DNA from: Victivallis sp. Marseille-Q1083
GTDB lineage: Bacteria > Verrucomicrobiota > Lentisphaeria > Victivallales > Victivallaceae
Reading direction: 5' to 3'
DNA: 64,000 nucleotides
Assembly (NCBI RefSeq): GCF_903645315.1
Contig: NZ_CAHJXL010000001.1
Location: forward strand, 3,565,339-3,629,338
In this document: positions 43,973-53,363 of the stretch, one piece after another
Layout of the letters: each line of letters starts with the position of its first letter
Position numbering within the stretch: position 1 is the first letter of the stretch
The notes under the pieces: generated by a model
Databases searched by the model: none
What the model was told of the DNA's origin: nothing
Seen by the model: the letters and a program-made list of their open reading frames with translations, nothing else
Made by a program: the position numbers and the translations under genes

Positions 43973-46452
43973 TCAGAGTCACCTCGATAACGGTTGGCGG
44001 CACAAGACAGGGCCCGCTTGGTTTTGGCGCTCGGCGTCGCCTGCCAGGGATTGTCCGGCCAGGGATGCTTGGGATAACGCCCCTTCAGTTCGGCTTTGAC
44101 GTAATCGTAGGAGTTGTCCCAGAAACTTTTCAGATCCTCGGTGATTTGAACCGGCCGGCCGGCCGGAGAACAGAGATGCAGCAGTAATTTTACGTTACCG
44201 TTCAAAATGGTCGGGGTTTCCCCCAGGCCGAACAACTCCTGCAGCTTGACCGCCAGCACCGGCCGCGGTCCGGAATAATCAATGCGGTGCTCGGCGCCGG
44301 ACGGCACCCGGATTTTTTCCGGCGCCAGTTGCTCGAGCAACTGGCGTTGCCGGTAATCGAGCCGGCTGTGCAATGCACCGGCCCAATCGATTTCGGCAAC
44401 GAAATTTTTTTTCAGATGGGACGGCAGGAACGGTTCGAGAAACGTCGGCAATTGGCGCAGCAATGCTTCGTCGGACAAGTCCGGCCAGGCTTGTTCCGGC
44501 AGGTTGTCATGCAGAAATTGAACCCGGCTCCGCCACTGGCGCAGGGCGGACGTCCAGTTGAGACAGTCAAGACCGCTCCGTTTCAAATATTCCAGTTGGG
44601 CTTGCCGGCGCAATTCCGGCGGCAGATCCGGCACACTCTTTTCAGAGATGATCAATTGGCCGAGCTGCAGACGCTCGAAAACGAAACAGCGGCCGGCCGC
44701 CAGATCGTATTCGACACCGCCGCGGCGCTGCAGACGGTGCCCGTGATAGCGCTCCAGCGCTTCCGGACTCAGCTCGGCTGCCAGGCGGATCCGGGCGGTC
44801 GGCCCGCTGCCGTCCAGGTCGGCGACGACCAGAAAGCGGCAGCGTTCCAGCGTACAGGCCGACGGAAAAACGGCGGCCCGGCCGTTGGCCAGCAGAAATC
44901 CATTGTCGCGCCGGCCGGCAATCCGATCCGGGTAGGCGAAACTCAACAGAACGCCAGCCAGTTCCGGCCGCTGCTGCCGACGGTCCAAATGCAGCCGGCC
45001 AGCCAGGCGGTCGGCCAGTTCGGCGACCCGGCGGTCGGTCTGCAGCAGCAGCGCTTCGACATCCGGCTGGCTGAGACGGCGCAAATCGCCCTCGGTCAGC
45101 CAGGCGGCTAACTGCAGGGCGGTGCCTTCCGCCTGCAGGGCTCCGGACTGTAGCAGCATGTTGGCCAGGCGCGGATGCAGGCCGCTCTGGAGCATCCAGC
45201 GTCCGGCCCCGGTTAAATTGCCGGTCCGGTCCAGCGCCTCCAATTGCTGCAACAGCGCGACCGCCTGACGGTAATTGCCGGGTGGCGGCGGATCCAGCCA
45301 ACGCAATTCGGCCGGGTTTTTGACGCCCCAACCAGCCAGCTCCAACGCCAGCGGCGCCAGATCGGCACTGAGAATTTCGGGCGGCTGGAACGGGATCAGT
45401 TGTTCTTGAACTTCCGTCGTCCACAGCCGGAAACAAACGCCTTCGGTCAATCGTCCGGCCCGGCCGCGGCGCTGGTCGGCGGAGGCCCGGGAAATCCGGA
45501 CGGTTTTCAGGTGGCCGATGGCGGAGTTCGGATCGAAACAGGCAACCCGTCCCAGGCCGCTGTCGATGACTATCCGGATGCCGTCGATGGTCAGACTGCT
45601 TTCGGCAATCGACGTGGCTAGGACGATTTTGCGTTCCGGTTCCCGGCAGGGGGCGATCGCCAGTTGCTGTTCTTCCGGCGTCAGGCGGCCGTAGAGCGGG
45701 TAGAGCCGGATGGCCGGATCGGTCAGATGGCGGCGCAGCGTTTCGACGCAACGCCGGATCCAGCTTTCGCCGGGCAGGAAAATTAACAGGCTGCCCGTTT
45801 CGGTCCGCAGCGCATGAAGAACGACGTCGGCGACCAACTCTTCCAGCGGGCGTTCCTGAGCGACCGCCCGGTAAATGGTCCGCACCGGAAATTGCCGGCC
45901 GGCGGACTGCACCAGCGGCGCCGCCAGAAAAGCGCCGGTCTTTTCGGCATCCAGCGTGGCCGACATGACCAGCAGGCGCAAATCTTCGCGCAATTCGGCG
46001 GCGTCCAGCGTCAAGGCGAGCGCCAGGTCATTTTGCAGACTGCGCTCATGAAATTCGTCGAAAACGACCGCGGAAACGCCTTTCAACTCCGGATCTTCCT
46101 GGAGCATACGGACCAGGATCCCGTCGGTAACAACTTCGATCAGCGTTTCCCGGCTGCTCTTGGTGGCCAGGCGCATCCGGTAACCGATATGTCTGCCGAC
46201 CGGTTCGCCAAGCAGAGCGGCCATGCGTCCGGCCGCGGCCAGCGCCGCCAGGCGGCGCGGTTCCAGGATGAGAATTTTGCCATGTCTCCAGGGTTCGTTC
46301 AGCAAAGCCAGCGGCAGAACCGTCGTTTTGCCGGCTCCGGGCGGCGCGCTCAGCACGCAGCGATGTTCCGACTGCAAATGCCGGCGCAGGTCGTCAAGGA
46401 CGGCCAGCGCCGGATACTGGTTGCGGTTCAATTCTGCCGGAAAAGGAATCAT
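43969..46452 (-). CDS. hrpB: HrpB-type DEAH-box ATP-dependent helicase
   Basis: 827 residues from the ATG at 46452 (AGGA 6 nt upstream). Walker A SAPPGAGKTTVLPLAL, motif II VFDEFHERSLQNDLAL and motif III VMSATLDAE lie in the first RecA domain. ATSIAESSLTIDGIRIVIDS and SRASADQRRGRAGRLTEG lie in the second, followed by the HrpB-specific C-terminal domain (ELKGRYPKHPWPDNPW). HrpB is a putative RNA helicase of poorly known role. Unusually, it overlaps the start of a secreted glycan hydrolase gene by ATGA. Confidence 0.92.
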   Translation of the reverse strand: MIPFPAELNRNQYPALAVLDDLRRHLQSEHRCVLSAPPGAGKTTVLPLALLNEPWRHGKILILEPRRLAALAAAGRMAALLGEPVGRHIGYRMRLATKSSRETLIEVVTDGILVRMLQEDPELKGVSAVVFDEFHERSLQNDLALALTLDAAELREDLRLLVMSATLDAEKTGAFLAAPLVQSAGRQFPVRTIYRAVAQERPLEELVADVVLHALRTETGSLLIFLPGESWIRRCVETLRRHLTDPAIRLYPLYGRLTPEEQQLAIAPCREPERKIVLATSIAESSLTIDGIRIVIDSGLGRVACFDPNSAIGHLKTVRISRASADQRRGRAGRLTEGVCFRLWTTEVQEQLIPFQPPEILSADLAPLALELAGWGVKNPAELRWLDPPPPGNYRQAVALLQQLEALDRTGNLTGAGRWMLQSGLHPRLANMLLQSGALQAEGTALQLAAWLTEGDLRRLSQPDVEALLLQTDRRVAELADRLAGRLHLDRRQQRPELAGVLLSFAYPDRIAGRRDNGFLLANGRAAVFPSACTLERCRFLVVADLDGSGPTARIRLAAELSPEALERYHGHRLQRRGGVEYDLAAGRCFVFERLQLGQLIISEKSVPDLPPELRRQAQLEYLKRSGLDCLNWTSALRQWRSRVQFLHDNLPEQAWPDLSDEALLRQLPTFLEPFLPSHLKKNFVAEIDWAGALHSRLDYRQRQLLEQLAPEKIRVPSGAEHRIDYSGPRPVLAVKLQELFGLGETPTILNGNVKLLLHLCSPAGRPVQITEDLKSFWDNSYDYVKAELKGRYPKHPWPDNPWQATPSAKTKRALSCAANRYRGDSE

Positions 46453-46509
46453 CGACAATCCTGATTGGGGTTAACAACAGTCTTTGACCTCAAAATCGGC
46501 CGGATTGTT

Positions 46510-46842
46510 CTACTGGAAACACGTTTCGTACTCTTCTGCCGCCGCCGTGATGGTTTCCCACAGGTAATCGAGCGTTTCCGCAACGGTGTCCGGAATATCT
46601 GCACCCATCAGGTCGATGGTCTGCTTGAAGCGCAATTGCGGATTGAGCAGCAAATCGAAGGTTTCCTCATCGCAGACGACTTCGAGAAAGACGTGCGACC
46701 AGCCCGACCGGCGGCTGCCGGAGGAGGAAACTAGCTTGCCTTCGCGGTCGACAGCGATTTGACCGCCGGTCATTGTGCCTTCCATATTTTGCAGCAGCAT
46801 GTCTTCCAGGACGGGACGGATGGCGGCCAGATCGATCTTCAT
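46510..46842 (-). CDS. Small hypothetical protein
   Basis: 110 residues from ATG 46842 (MKIDLAAIRPVLEDMLLQNM). A GTG at 46848 would overlap the upstream stop. The sequence is acidic, with GWSHVFLEVVCDEETFDLLL and a helical C-terminus. No family recognised, no signal or membrane segment. It lies between flavin reductase and hrpB in the long operon, so it is very probably expressed. Confidence 0.65.
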   Translation of the reverse strand: MKIDLAAIRPVLEDMLLQNMEGTMTGGQIAVDREGKLVSSSGSRRSGWSHVFLEVVCDEETFDLLLNPQLRFKQTIDLMGADIPDTVAETLDYLWETITAAAEEYETCFQ

Positions 46843-46844
46843 CT

Positions 46845-47417
46845 TCACGCTCCGGCCTTTTCGTCGTTTTCCCTGTTATGGCGATAGGCTTCCGTACCGG
46901 AAATGTGGACGACGGAACCGATGAACAAATGATGAAAATCCCGTTGAGGATAACAATCCTTGAGGATGGATTTCTCCAGGAAATTTTTGCCCAGCAGCTT
47001 ATCGATATAGATCTTCCGGCATTCGATGACCAATTCGGCTTCCGCAAAGGCCGGCGCCGCCACCCGGGAGGCCGCCGCCAGGGTCAGATTGCAGGCGGCG
47101 AATTTATCTTCGTCCCGACCGGAGTGACTGCCGCAGAAAGCGAGAATCGCCCGGCAGGATTCCGGAAACGCGCTCAGCGTAAAGGTTTCGTATTCGTTCA
47201 TGAATTCCAGCGTATGGCGCTGCGGCCGCACCGCCGCCGTCACCACCGGCAGATTCCACATCGTTCCCATCATGCCCCAGCCGACCGTCATCGCGTTGAA
47301 TTTGCCGGCGGCCAGGTCGCCGGCCGCCAGCAGCATCCAGCGTTTGCTGAGCAATTGAAAAATCCGGCAATTGAACTCTTCCGGTGCGATATCCGTCAAA
47401 AAATCTTTCATCATCAC
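46845..47417 (-). CDS. Flavin-reductase-family protein
   Basis: 190 residues. KFNAMTVGWGMMGTMWNLPV and TFTLSAFPESCRAILAFCGS form the FMN-binding split-barrel pattern of flavin reductase-like proteins (NADH:FMN oxidoreductase or flavoredoxin type). The C-terminus (HHLFIGSVVHISGTEAYRHN) is typical. Electron donor and acceptor are unknown. The start overlaps the upstream gene's stop by 4 nt. Confidence 0.82.
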   Translation of the reverse strand: MMMKDFLTDIAPEEFNCRIFQLLSKRWMLLAAGDLAAGKFNAMTVGWGMMGTMWNLPVVTAAVRPQRHTLEFMNEYETFTLSAFPESCRAILAFCGSHSGRDEDKFAACNLTLAAASRVAAPAFAEAELVIECRKIYIDKLLGKNFLEKSILKDCYPQRDFHHLFIGSVVHISGTEAYRHNRENDEKAGA

Positions 47418-47959
47418 TTCATCTCCTGTTCCTGAAATTTATGGCCGTGCGCTTCGAGAAATTCCACCGCCAGGTGGATGCTGATGCGCCAGGTCCATTT
47501 TAATGCTTCGAACAACAGCAACAGCGGGTCGGCTCCGGCTGTTTCGCCGTTTGCTTCGGCGGCGGCATGCCAGCGCTGGAACGCATCGGTCATGTCGCCG
47601 GGAAAATTCAGCGATTTGAAATGGCCGACCAGCCCGTCTCCGGCATACAGCGGCACCTTGCCGTCGAACATGCCGGACGCGTCGAAGGTCACCGGCGTAT
47701 GGGTGCAATGACTGGCGACCGCTTCGGCCGCCTTGGCGTAAACATAAGTGAACAGCGACAAAACTTCCGCTTCGGAAAATTCCGTCCGGTGCTCCTGTTC
47801 CAATTGTCTGGCCATCGATTCGAAGAGAAGCCGGAAAAGTTTTTCCTCGCTGTCGACCAACTCTCTGATGACGCTCAGCGGGCCGTTCAGATAACCGGCG
47901 GCACGCGCCTCTTCGATCATCGTCCGGGCCAGCGAACGGTAGACATTCGATTCCATCAT
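47414..47959 (-). CDS. Hypothetical protein, helical
   Basis: 181 residues, mostly alpha-helical by composition, without signal peptide. Visible features are LARTMIEEARAAGYLNGPLS, EEKLFRLLFESMARQLEQEH and a Gly-rich centre (DASGMFDGKVPLYAGDGLVG). No family recognised. It overlaps ung upstream and the flavin reductase downstream by 4 nt each, so translation is coupled with both. Confidence 0.65.
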   Translation of the reverse strand: MMESNVYRSLARTMIEEARAAGYLNGPLSVIRELVDSEEKLFRLLFESMARQLEQEHRTEFSEAEVLSLFTYVYAKAAEAVASHCTHTPVTFDASGMFDGKVPLYAGDGLVGHFKSLNFPGDMTDAFQRWHAAAEANGETAGADPLLLLFEALKWTWRISIHLAVEFLEAHGHKFQEQEMK

Positions 47960-48657
47960 CGCCCTCCTGTAGTTGTGCGTTGCCAGTCAATGCCGCCGCC
48001 GCGGTGGGCGGCGAGCCAGGCGTTGGCCTGCGAAAAAGGCCGGCTGCCGAAAAAGCCGCGGTAGGCCGATAACGGCGAGGGGTGGGCGGCGGCCAGTACC
48101 AGATGCTTGTTTTCATCGATCAGCGGACGTTTTTTCTGGGCCGGCGTTCCCCACAGCAGAAATACCGCTCCCGGACTTTCGGCGCTGACCAGCCGGATTG
48201 CCGCATCGGTTACAGTCTCCCAGCCGTGCTTTTGATGGGAATTGGCCTGGTGGGCGCGAACCGTCAACACGGTGTTCAACAGCAGCACGCCCTGGCTGGC
48301 CCAGCCGGTCAAACTGCCGGATTGCGGTGCCGGGCAGCCGAGGTCATCGGCCAGTTCTTTGTAAATATTGCGCAACGAGGGCGGAATTTTAACGCCGTCC
48401 GGAACGGAAAAGGCCAGGCCGTGTGCCTGAAAATCGTCATGGTAAGGATCCTGGCCCAGAATGACCGCCTTGACCGCGTCCGGCTGCAGCGGTTCGAAGG
48501 CGGCAAAACAACACTCTTCCGGCGGAAAGACCGTATGCTGGCGGCGCTCCTCCTGAACGAACGCCGCCAGCGACTGCAGCACTTCCGTCGGCACCAGCGC
48601 GTTCAAACCGCTCCGCCAGCCCGGCGGCAGCCGGTCAAATAACCCTGCGGAAGTCAT
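47956..48657 (-). CDS. ung: Uracil-DNA glycosylase, family 1
   Basis: 233 residues. VILGQDPYHDDFQAHGLAFS contains the catalytic Asp and the water-activating loop of UNG. LLLNTVLTVRAHQANSHQKH and AAHPSPLSAYRGFFGSRPFS give the uracil-recognition and Leu-loop-type segments. It excises uracil from DNA in base-excision repair. The ATG at 48657, which overlaps the aconitase stop by 4 nt, is preferred to one at 48666, in keeping with the overlap pattern of the operon. Confidence 0.95.
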   Translation of the reverse strand: MTSAGLFDRLPPGWRSGLNALVPTEVLQSLAAFVQEERRQHTVFPPEECCFAAFEPLQPDAVKAVILGQDPYHDDFQAHGLAFSVPDGVKIPPSLRNIYKELADDLGCPAPQSGSLTGWASQGVLLLNTVLTVRAHQANSHQKHGWETVTDAAIRLVSAESPGAVFLLWGTPAQKKRPLIDENKHLVLAAAHPSPLSAYRGFFGSRPFSQANAWLAAHRGGGIDWQRTTTGGR

Positions 48658-50606
48658 TTCGCGCAATTGAGCATGCCGCCGGCCAGAATGATCCGGACAT
48701 CCTCGTCGGCCAGTTGACGGTTCAACTCGATTTCCAGCGTTTCGCCGGCCGGCTTGACGACTCTGGCGACGATCGGCACCGCGGAATTCTGCAATTGCTC
48801 ACGGATATTTTCGATTTTCACCGCGTCGCCGGCCTCGATTTTGTCATAATCCGCCGCTTCGGCAAAGGTCAGCGGCAGGATGCCGAAATTGACCAGATTA
48901 GCGCGGTGAATCCGTTCGATCGCCAGTGCGATCACCGCTTTGATGCCGAGGTACATCGGACAAATCGCCGCGTGTTCGCGGCTGGAACCCTGACCGTAGC
49001 TGTCGCGTCCGACGATGATGCCGTGGTGATGGCGGTCGCGAACCGCCGCCGCCCGTTCGGCAAAGGTCGGCTGGCCTTCGGTGTTGAAACATTCGAAGAC
49101 GACTTTGGAGTAGGCCGGGATGTTGCTGCGCAACTTCAAATGTACTCCGGCCGGCATGATGTGGTCGGTGGTAATCTTGTCGCCGACTTTGATCACCACT
49201 TCGCCGTCGATTGCGTCCGGCAGCGGCGTATTCAATGGCGGTTCGCCGATGGTCGGCTTGCGAACGATCTCCGCCGCCGGATTCCGGCCCGACGGCGTGA
49301 TCATATTGTCGTTGATCAGGAAATGGCTGATCTCTTCGATCACCGGACAGTCGATGCCCAGTTCGCGCGGATCGGTCAGGTTGCCGGTCAGAGCGGCGGC
49401 AACCGCCGTTTCCGGGCTGACCAGGTAAGCCTGGTCGCCTTTGGTGCCGGTCCGGCCGGCGAAATTGCGGTTGAACGTTCGGACGCTGACGGTGTCGTTG
49501 GCCGGACTCTGGCCCTGGCCGATGCACGGTCCGCAGCCGCTCTCCAGAATGCGGGCGCCGGAGGCGATGATGTCGGCCAGCATGCCGTTGCGGGCGAGCA
49601 TTTCCAGCACCTGGCGGCTGCCCGGCGCGATGGCGAAAGTGACGTTCGGATGAATCCGGCGGCCCTTCAGCACGGCGGCGACCAGCGCCAGGTCGCGGTA
49701 GGAGCTGTTGGTGCAGGAGCCGATGATCACCTGGCCGACCGGCAGATGATTCAGCTCCTTGACGGTTTTGATGTGGTCCGGGCTGGACGGGCAGGCGGCC
49801 AGCGGCACGAGTTCATCCAGTGCGATCTCAATGACTTGGTCGTATTCGGCGTCGCGGTCGGCCGACAGTTCGACGAAATCCGTCGCCCGCTCCTGGGCCG
49901 CCAGAAATTCGCGGGTCCGTTCGTCGGACGGGAAAACCGATGTGGTGACGCCCAGCTCCGCCCCCATGTTGGTGACGGTGGCGCGTTGCGGCACCGATAA
50001 AGTGGCGACGCCGGGACCGAAATATTCGACGATGCTGCCGACATTGCCTTTGGTGGTCAGGATCGACAGCAGTTTCAGGATGATGTCTTTGGCGGCGCAC
50101 CACGGCGACAGCGTCCCGGTCAGTTTGACGCCGATCACTTTCGGGTAGGGAATATGGAACGGTCTGCCGGCCATCGCCAGCGCGACATCGAGGCCGCCGG
50201 CGCCGATCGCCAGCATGCCGATGCCGCCGCCGGTCGGCGTATGCGAGTCGGAACCGAGCAGGGTTTTGCCCGGAATGCCGAAGCGTTCCAGGTGCAGTTG
50301 ATGACAGATGCCGTTGCCGGGAGCGGAGAAATAAACTCCTTTGGCGGCGGCCACCGATTGCAGATACAAATGATCGTTGCGATTTTCCGGCCCGTTCTGC
50401 AGCATATTGTGGTCGACGTAGGAGACGGACAGTTCGGTTTTCACTTGCGGGACGTTCATCGCCTCCAGTTCGAGATAAGCCATCGTGCCGGTGGCGTCCT
50501 GGGTCAAGGTCTGGTTGATGCGGATGGCGACCGGCCGACCAATGCACTTGTCGCCGGAGACATAATTGCGGTCGATGATTTTCTGTACGACGGTACCTTT
50601 GGCCAT
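48654..50606 (-). CDS. Aconitate hydratase
   Basis: 650 residues, of the short monomeric type. Cluster-binding Cys are visible in IIGSCTNSSYRD and ESGCGPCIGQGQSP. LLGSDSHTPTGGGIGMLAIG, TDHIMPAG and GRDSYGQGSSREHAA complete the active site. It isomerises citrate to isocitrate in the TCA cycle. The ATG at 50606 follows AAAGGA; a TTG at 50630 would add eight residues. Homoaconitase-type paralogues share these motifs, but length and context favour aconitase. Confidence 0.9.
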   Translation of the reverse strand: MAKGTVVQKIIDRNYVSGDKCIGRPVAIRINQTLTQDATGTMAYLELEAMNVPQVKTELSVSYVDHNMLQNGPENRNDHLYLQSVAAAKGVYFSAPGNGICHQLHLERFGIPGKTLLGSDSHTPTGGGIGMLAIGAGGLDVALAMAGRPFHIPYPKVIGVKLTGTLSPWCAAKDIILKLLSILTTKGNVGSIVEYFGPGVATLSVPQRATVTNMGAELGVTTSVFPSDERTREFLAAQERATDFVELSADRDAEYDQVIEIALDELVPLAACPSSPDHIKTVKELNHLPVGQVIIGSCTNSSYRDLALVAAVLKGRRIHPNVTFAIAPGSRQVLEMLARNGMLADIIASGARILESGCGPCIGQGQSPANDTVSVRTFNRNFAGRTGTKGDQAYLVSPETAVAAALTGNLTDPRELGIDCPVIEEISHFLINDNMITPSGRNPAAEIVRKPTIGEPPLNTPLPDAIDGEVVIKVGDKITTDHIMPAGVHLKLRSNIPAYSKVVFECFNTEGQPTFAERAAAVRDRHHHGIIVGRDSYGQGSSREHAAICPMYLGIKAVIALAIERIHRANLVNFGILPLTFAEAADYDKIEAGDAVKIENIREQLQNSAVPIVARVVKPAGETLEIELNRQLADEDVRIILAGGMLNCAK

Positions 50607-50637
50607 ATTGATGAAATCCTTTGCTTCCAAATTATTG

Positions 50638-52086
50638 TTAAGATTGCGTTTTTTCCTGAAACGGCATTTCGATATATTGTTCTTCCAATACGTTGAGCGC
50701 CTGCTGCCACTCGGCGTACGCCATCACCCGGCTGAAGATGCACTCCTGGTGCGGGTTGAGCTCGCACATGCCGCGCGGGGTCGAGCCGCCGCACGGACCG
50801 TTCGACAACCGTTTGGGACAACGCTCCGGGCAGACGAAAAACGTCTGCGGCAGCCGGCAGCGTCGGCAGCCGGAACAGCCGGCGAACAATTTTTTCAGCA
50901 ACCGCCGGTCGCCGGCCGGTTGGCGGTCGGCGCTGGGAAACAGAAAGCGGCGCAGATGATAGCCCAACCGCTCCCGGCCGGAAAGTTCCGGGCGGCTGAA
51001 GTTGAGCAGCCGCGGCGTATTGTCCAGGTACGGGCGGGTCAGCAATTGGTCGAACAGGTAAAAACTGTTCGTGAAAGGCGCCATTTCCGCCCGCGCCATA
51101 TAGGACTGGTACTCGGTGATCCAGTGTTCGAAGGAACTGTATTCGCGCAGCGCTTCGCTGACGCGGCGGACGGCGATTTTGACTTTGTCCGGCGTATCGA
51201 CGCCGGCCAGTTGAATACCGCTGTAGCCGAGCAGCCGGCAGCCGGCTGCCTGCAACGCGAGACGCTGCCATTGCGCCGCTTCGAATTGCTTGGCGGAATA
51301 GCTCAATTCTTTCCGCAGACTGTTTTGCAGGTCGTTGGAAATATGGATGCCGGGCCAGGCGCCGTTGAGAATTTTATCCATCCGTTCCGGCGTCAGCAGG
51401 ATCAGCCGGGCAATAGTCGGGTATTCCAGGTTCCGATAGCTCAAATACCAGCGGAGCGCTTGCAGTTTGGCCATGTCCCAGCCGGCCTGCACCATGATGA
51501 AATTGGCGCCGCAGTTCAGTTTTTTGATCAGTTTGAAATACTGCATGAACATGTCGTACGGCTTGTATTTGAACGGGTTGACCACGCAGCCCGGGAAGAA
51601 GGGCGAGTGCTCGGTCTCCTGCAATTGCTTCAGGACATGGACGTCTTCGGTGAAACAGCGCTGCCGGGTGGCGCGCTCATCCTCATCGGGAAAGCGGTCG
51701 CCGGTCACCGGCACGACATTGAAGACGCCGGCCGAAGCGCAGAGGCTCAGCAGTTCCCGCATCTCCTGCGGCGTCGTCCCGCGCCCGCTCAGATAAAGGA
51801 CGTGGCGGTCGCGCATTTCCGGCGCCAGCGCCGCGGCGTATTCCGCCGTCCGCCAGCAGTCGGTGAAACTGTAACGGTCGGTGATCGCCAGCGAACACGG
51901 CAGCTCCGTCCGGCTCAGGACGGCATATTCCAGCGCCGCCAGCCGTTCGGAGGCGGCGCCGGGATCGGTGTCACGGCCCGGCGCGCTGTGTTCGATCAAC
52001 AGCGAAAAAATACCGTTGTTCAGACACTCGCGCCAGCGGTTGGCCGAAGTGCCGAAATTCATTTCCAGTTGTAATGCGTCGTTCAT
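50638..52086 (-). CDS. Methylenetetrahydrofolate reductase fused to a MetV-type Cys-rich domain
   Basis: 482 residues. The first ~330 residues form the MTHFR barrel (FSLLIEHSAPGRDTDPGAAS, FNVVPVTGDRFP, NFIMVQAGWDMAKLQALRWY). The last ~80 residues are the MTHFR C-terminal domain with many Cys: CSGCRRC, CPERCPKRLSNGPCGG, GMCEL and ECIF. In acetogens MetF and MetV are separate subunits of a ferredoxin- or NADH-linked reductase; here they are one chain. It makes 5-methyl-THF for methionine synthesis or C1 metabolism. It lies 31 nt upstream of the aconitase ATG. Confidence 0.85.
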   Translation of the reverse strand: MNDALQLEMNFGTSANRWRECLNNGIFSLLIEHSAPGRDTDPGAASERLAALEYAVLSRTELPCSLAITDRYSFTDCWRTAEYAAALAPEMRDRHVLYLSGRGTTPQEMRELLSLCASAGVFNVVPVTGDRFPDEDERATRQRCFTEDVHVLKQLQETEHSPFFPGCVVNPFKYKPYDMFMQYFKLIKKLNCGANFIMVQAGWDMAKLQALRWYLSYRNLEYPTIARLILLTPERMDKILNGAWPGIHISNDLQNSLRKELSYSAKQFEAAQWQRLALQAAGCRLLGYSGIQLAGVDTPDKVKIAVRRVSEALREYSSFEHWITEYQSYMARAEMAPFTNSFYLFDQLLTRPYLDNTPRLLNFSRPELSGRERLGYHLRRFLFPSADRQPAGDRRLLKKLFAGCSGCRRCRLPQTFFVCPERCPKRLSNGPCGGSTPRGMCELNPHQECIFSRVMAYAEWQQALNVLEEQYIEMPFQEKTQS

Positions 52087-52116
52087 CGTCCTCGGAAAAC
52101 TTGAAAATTGCCTGGT

Positions 52117-53172
52117 TTACCTGGTTCGCGCTCCCGGGTCGAAAATGAAGAACAACCCGCCGAAAATATTGAAAATCAGAATCAGAAACGTGTACATGAC
52201 CGGGATGACGACGCCCTGTTCGACCCCGCCGGCGTTCAGCAGTTCGCAGATCGTCACGTCGCGCAAACCGATGCCGGACATCGTCAACGGAATCAGACCG
52301 GCGATATTGCCGATGGTGACGGCCGACAAAACGGCCAGATAGTCGAAATGGAACAGGCCCAGTCCGCAGATGATGAAACCGACAGCCACCACCGTCATGA
52401 TATGAATGAAGAAAATGCTGACCACCGTCAACCCCATCAGCAGCTTCCAGCGCCGGCGGTACAGGTCGAGCGCGGCGGTCATCCGGCTGACCATGCCGTC
52501 GGTATGGGCATCGCCCCACTGCATCAAGTGGCCGACCGGCCGGATCCGGCTCAACGGCCGGTGAAAGAACAGCACCAGCATGGCCGCCAATCCGGCCAGG
52601 CAGAGCGCCAGTAAGCCGACGATCAGCAGAATGCGGACCCCGTCGGTCGTCGTATAATCGGGAATCGGCAGATTGACCCGCATCAGCATCGGCAGGGTGG
52701 CCAGGCAGATGACGATCGCCAGCACGAACAGCGCCACCATGCCGATGATCCGGTCCATCAGCACGGTGAAGGCTCCTTCCGCCTTGGCGCCTTTCGGCGA
52801 CCGCAGCGTCAGGGCGGCGACCCGGGCGACGTCGCCGCCGATGGCGCCGCCGGGAATGACCAGCGAATAGAAATAGGCCTGCATCGTCAACGACAACGCT
52901 TCCGGGAAGGAGAGCCGGACGCGGATGACTTTGGCCAGCTCATACCAGCGCCAGGCGCTGACGACCATGTGGGAAGCGTAGGCCAGACCGGCCGGAATCA
53001 GCCAGTAATAATTGAACAGTTGCAGATTCTCCAGGAATTTTTCCCGGTTGGCGGCGATCAGCCACCAGATGATGCCGGCCGCCAGCAGGATTTTGGCGGC
53101 GAACAGCAGATTTTTTTTCAAAGCGCCGCCGGCCGTCCGGGCAGGTTGTTCCACGCAATCGCTCATTTTCAT
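52117..53172 (-). CDS. Lysylphosphatidylglycerol-synthase-TM / flippase-like membrane protein (UPF0104)
   Basis: About 351 residues with seven to eight membrane helices. AWRWYELAKVIRVRLSFPEA, SLVIPGGAIGGDVARVAAL and FTVLMDRIIGMVALFVLAIV are diagnostic of the AglD/MprF-TM family. The helical ending LIPLTMSGIGLRDVTICELL is also typical. Members are thought to move lipid-linked molecules across the membrane; the substrate is unknown. The start could be 53172 or 53166 (GGGA six nt before the second). First gene of the ten-gene operon, with a predicted promoter at 53204-53232. Confidence 0.82.
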   Translation of the reverse strand: MKMSDCVEQPARTAGGALKKNLLFAAKILLAAGIIWWLIAANREKFLENLQLFNYYWLIPAGLAYASHMVVSAWRWYELAKVIRVRLSFPEALSLTMQAYFYSLVIPGGAIGGDVARVAALTLRSPKGAKAEGAFTVLMDRIIGMVALFVLAIVICLATLPMLMRVNLPIPDYTTTDGVRILLIVGLLALCLAGLAAMLVLFFHRPLSRIRPVGHLMQWGDAHTDGMVSRMTAALDLYRRRWKLLMGLTVVSIFFIHIMTVVAVGFIICGLGLFHFDYLAVLSAVTIGNIAGLIPLTMSGIGLRDVTICELLNAGGVEQGVVIPVMYTFLILIFNIFGGLFFIFDPGARTR

Positions 53173-53203
53173 TCCCGTTTGTTTTCCTGGTTGTAATCCC
53201 GGT

Positions 53204-53232
53204 AATTTAGCATCGTTTCGACCGGTTGACAA
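53204..53232 (-). promoter_or_regulatory. Predicted promoter of the ten-gene minus-strand operon
   Basis: Minus strand TTGTCA (53227-53232), 17-nt spacer, TAAATT (53204-53209). Transcription would start near 53197, about 25-30 nt before the flippase-like gene. The opposite-facing GH3 gene begins at 53364; no convincing promoter was found for it. Confidence 0.5.
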
Positions 53233-53363
53233 AGTGAATAATTGACTATTCGATCATATTATTGGTCAAAGCTGGGATTTGCACGGCCATCCGGTTTGAA
53301 TTTCCGCCGGCCCGGTGATATCTTGGAACAAAAACGAAATAACCCTTTGCCAAGGAGAGGACG

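Noticed and set aside
48714-50000. Plus-strand frame of about 430 codons opposite aconitase
   Set aside because: Shadow; the minus strand holds all aconitase cluster ligands.
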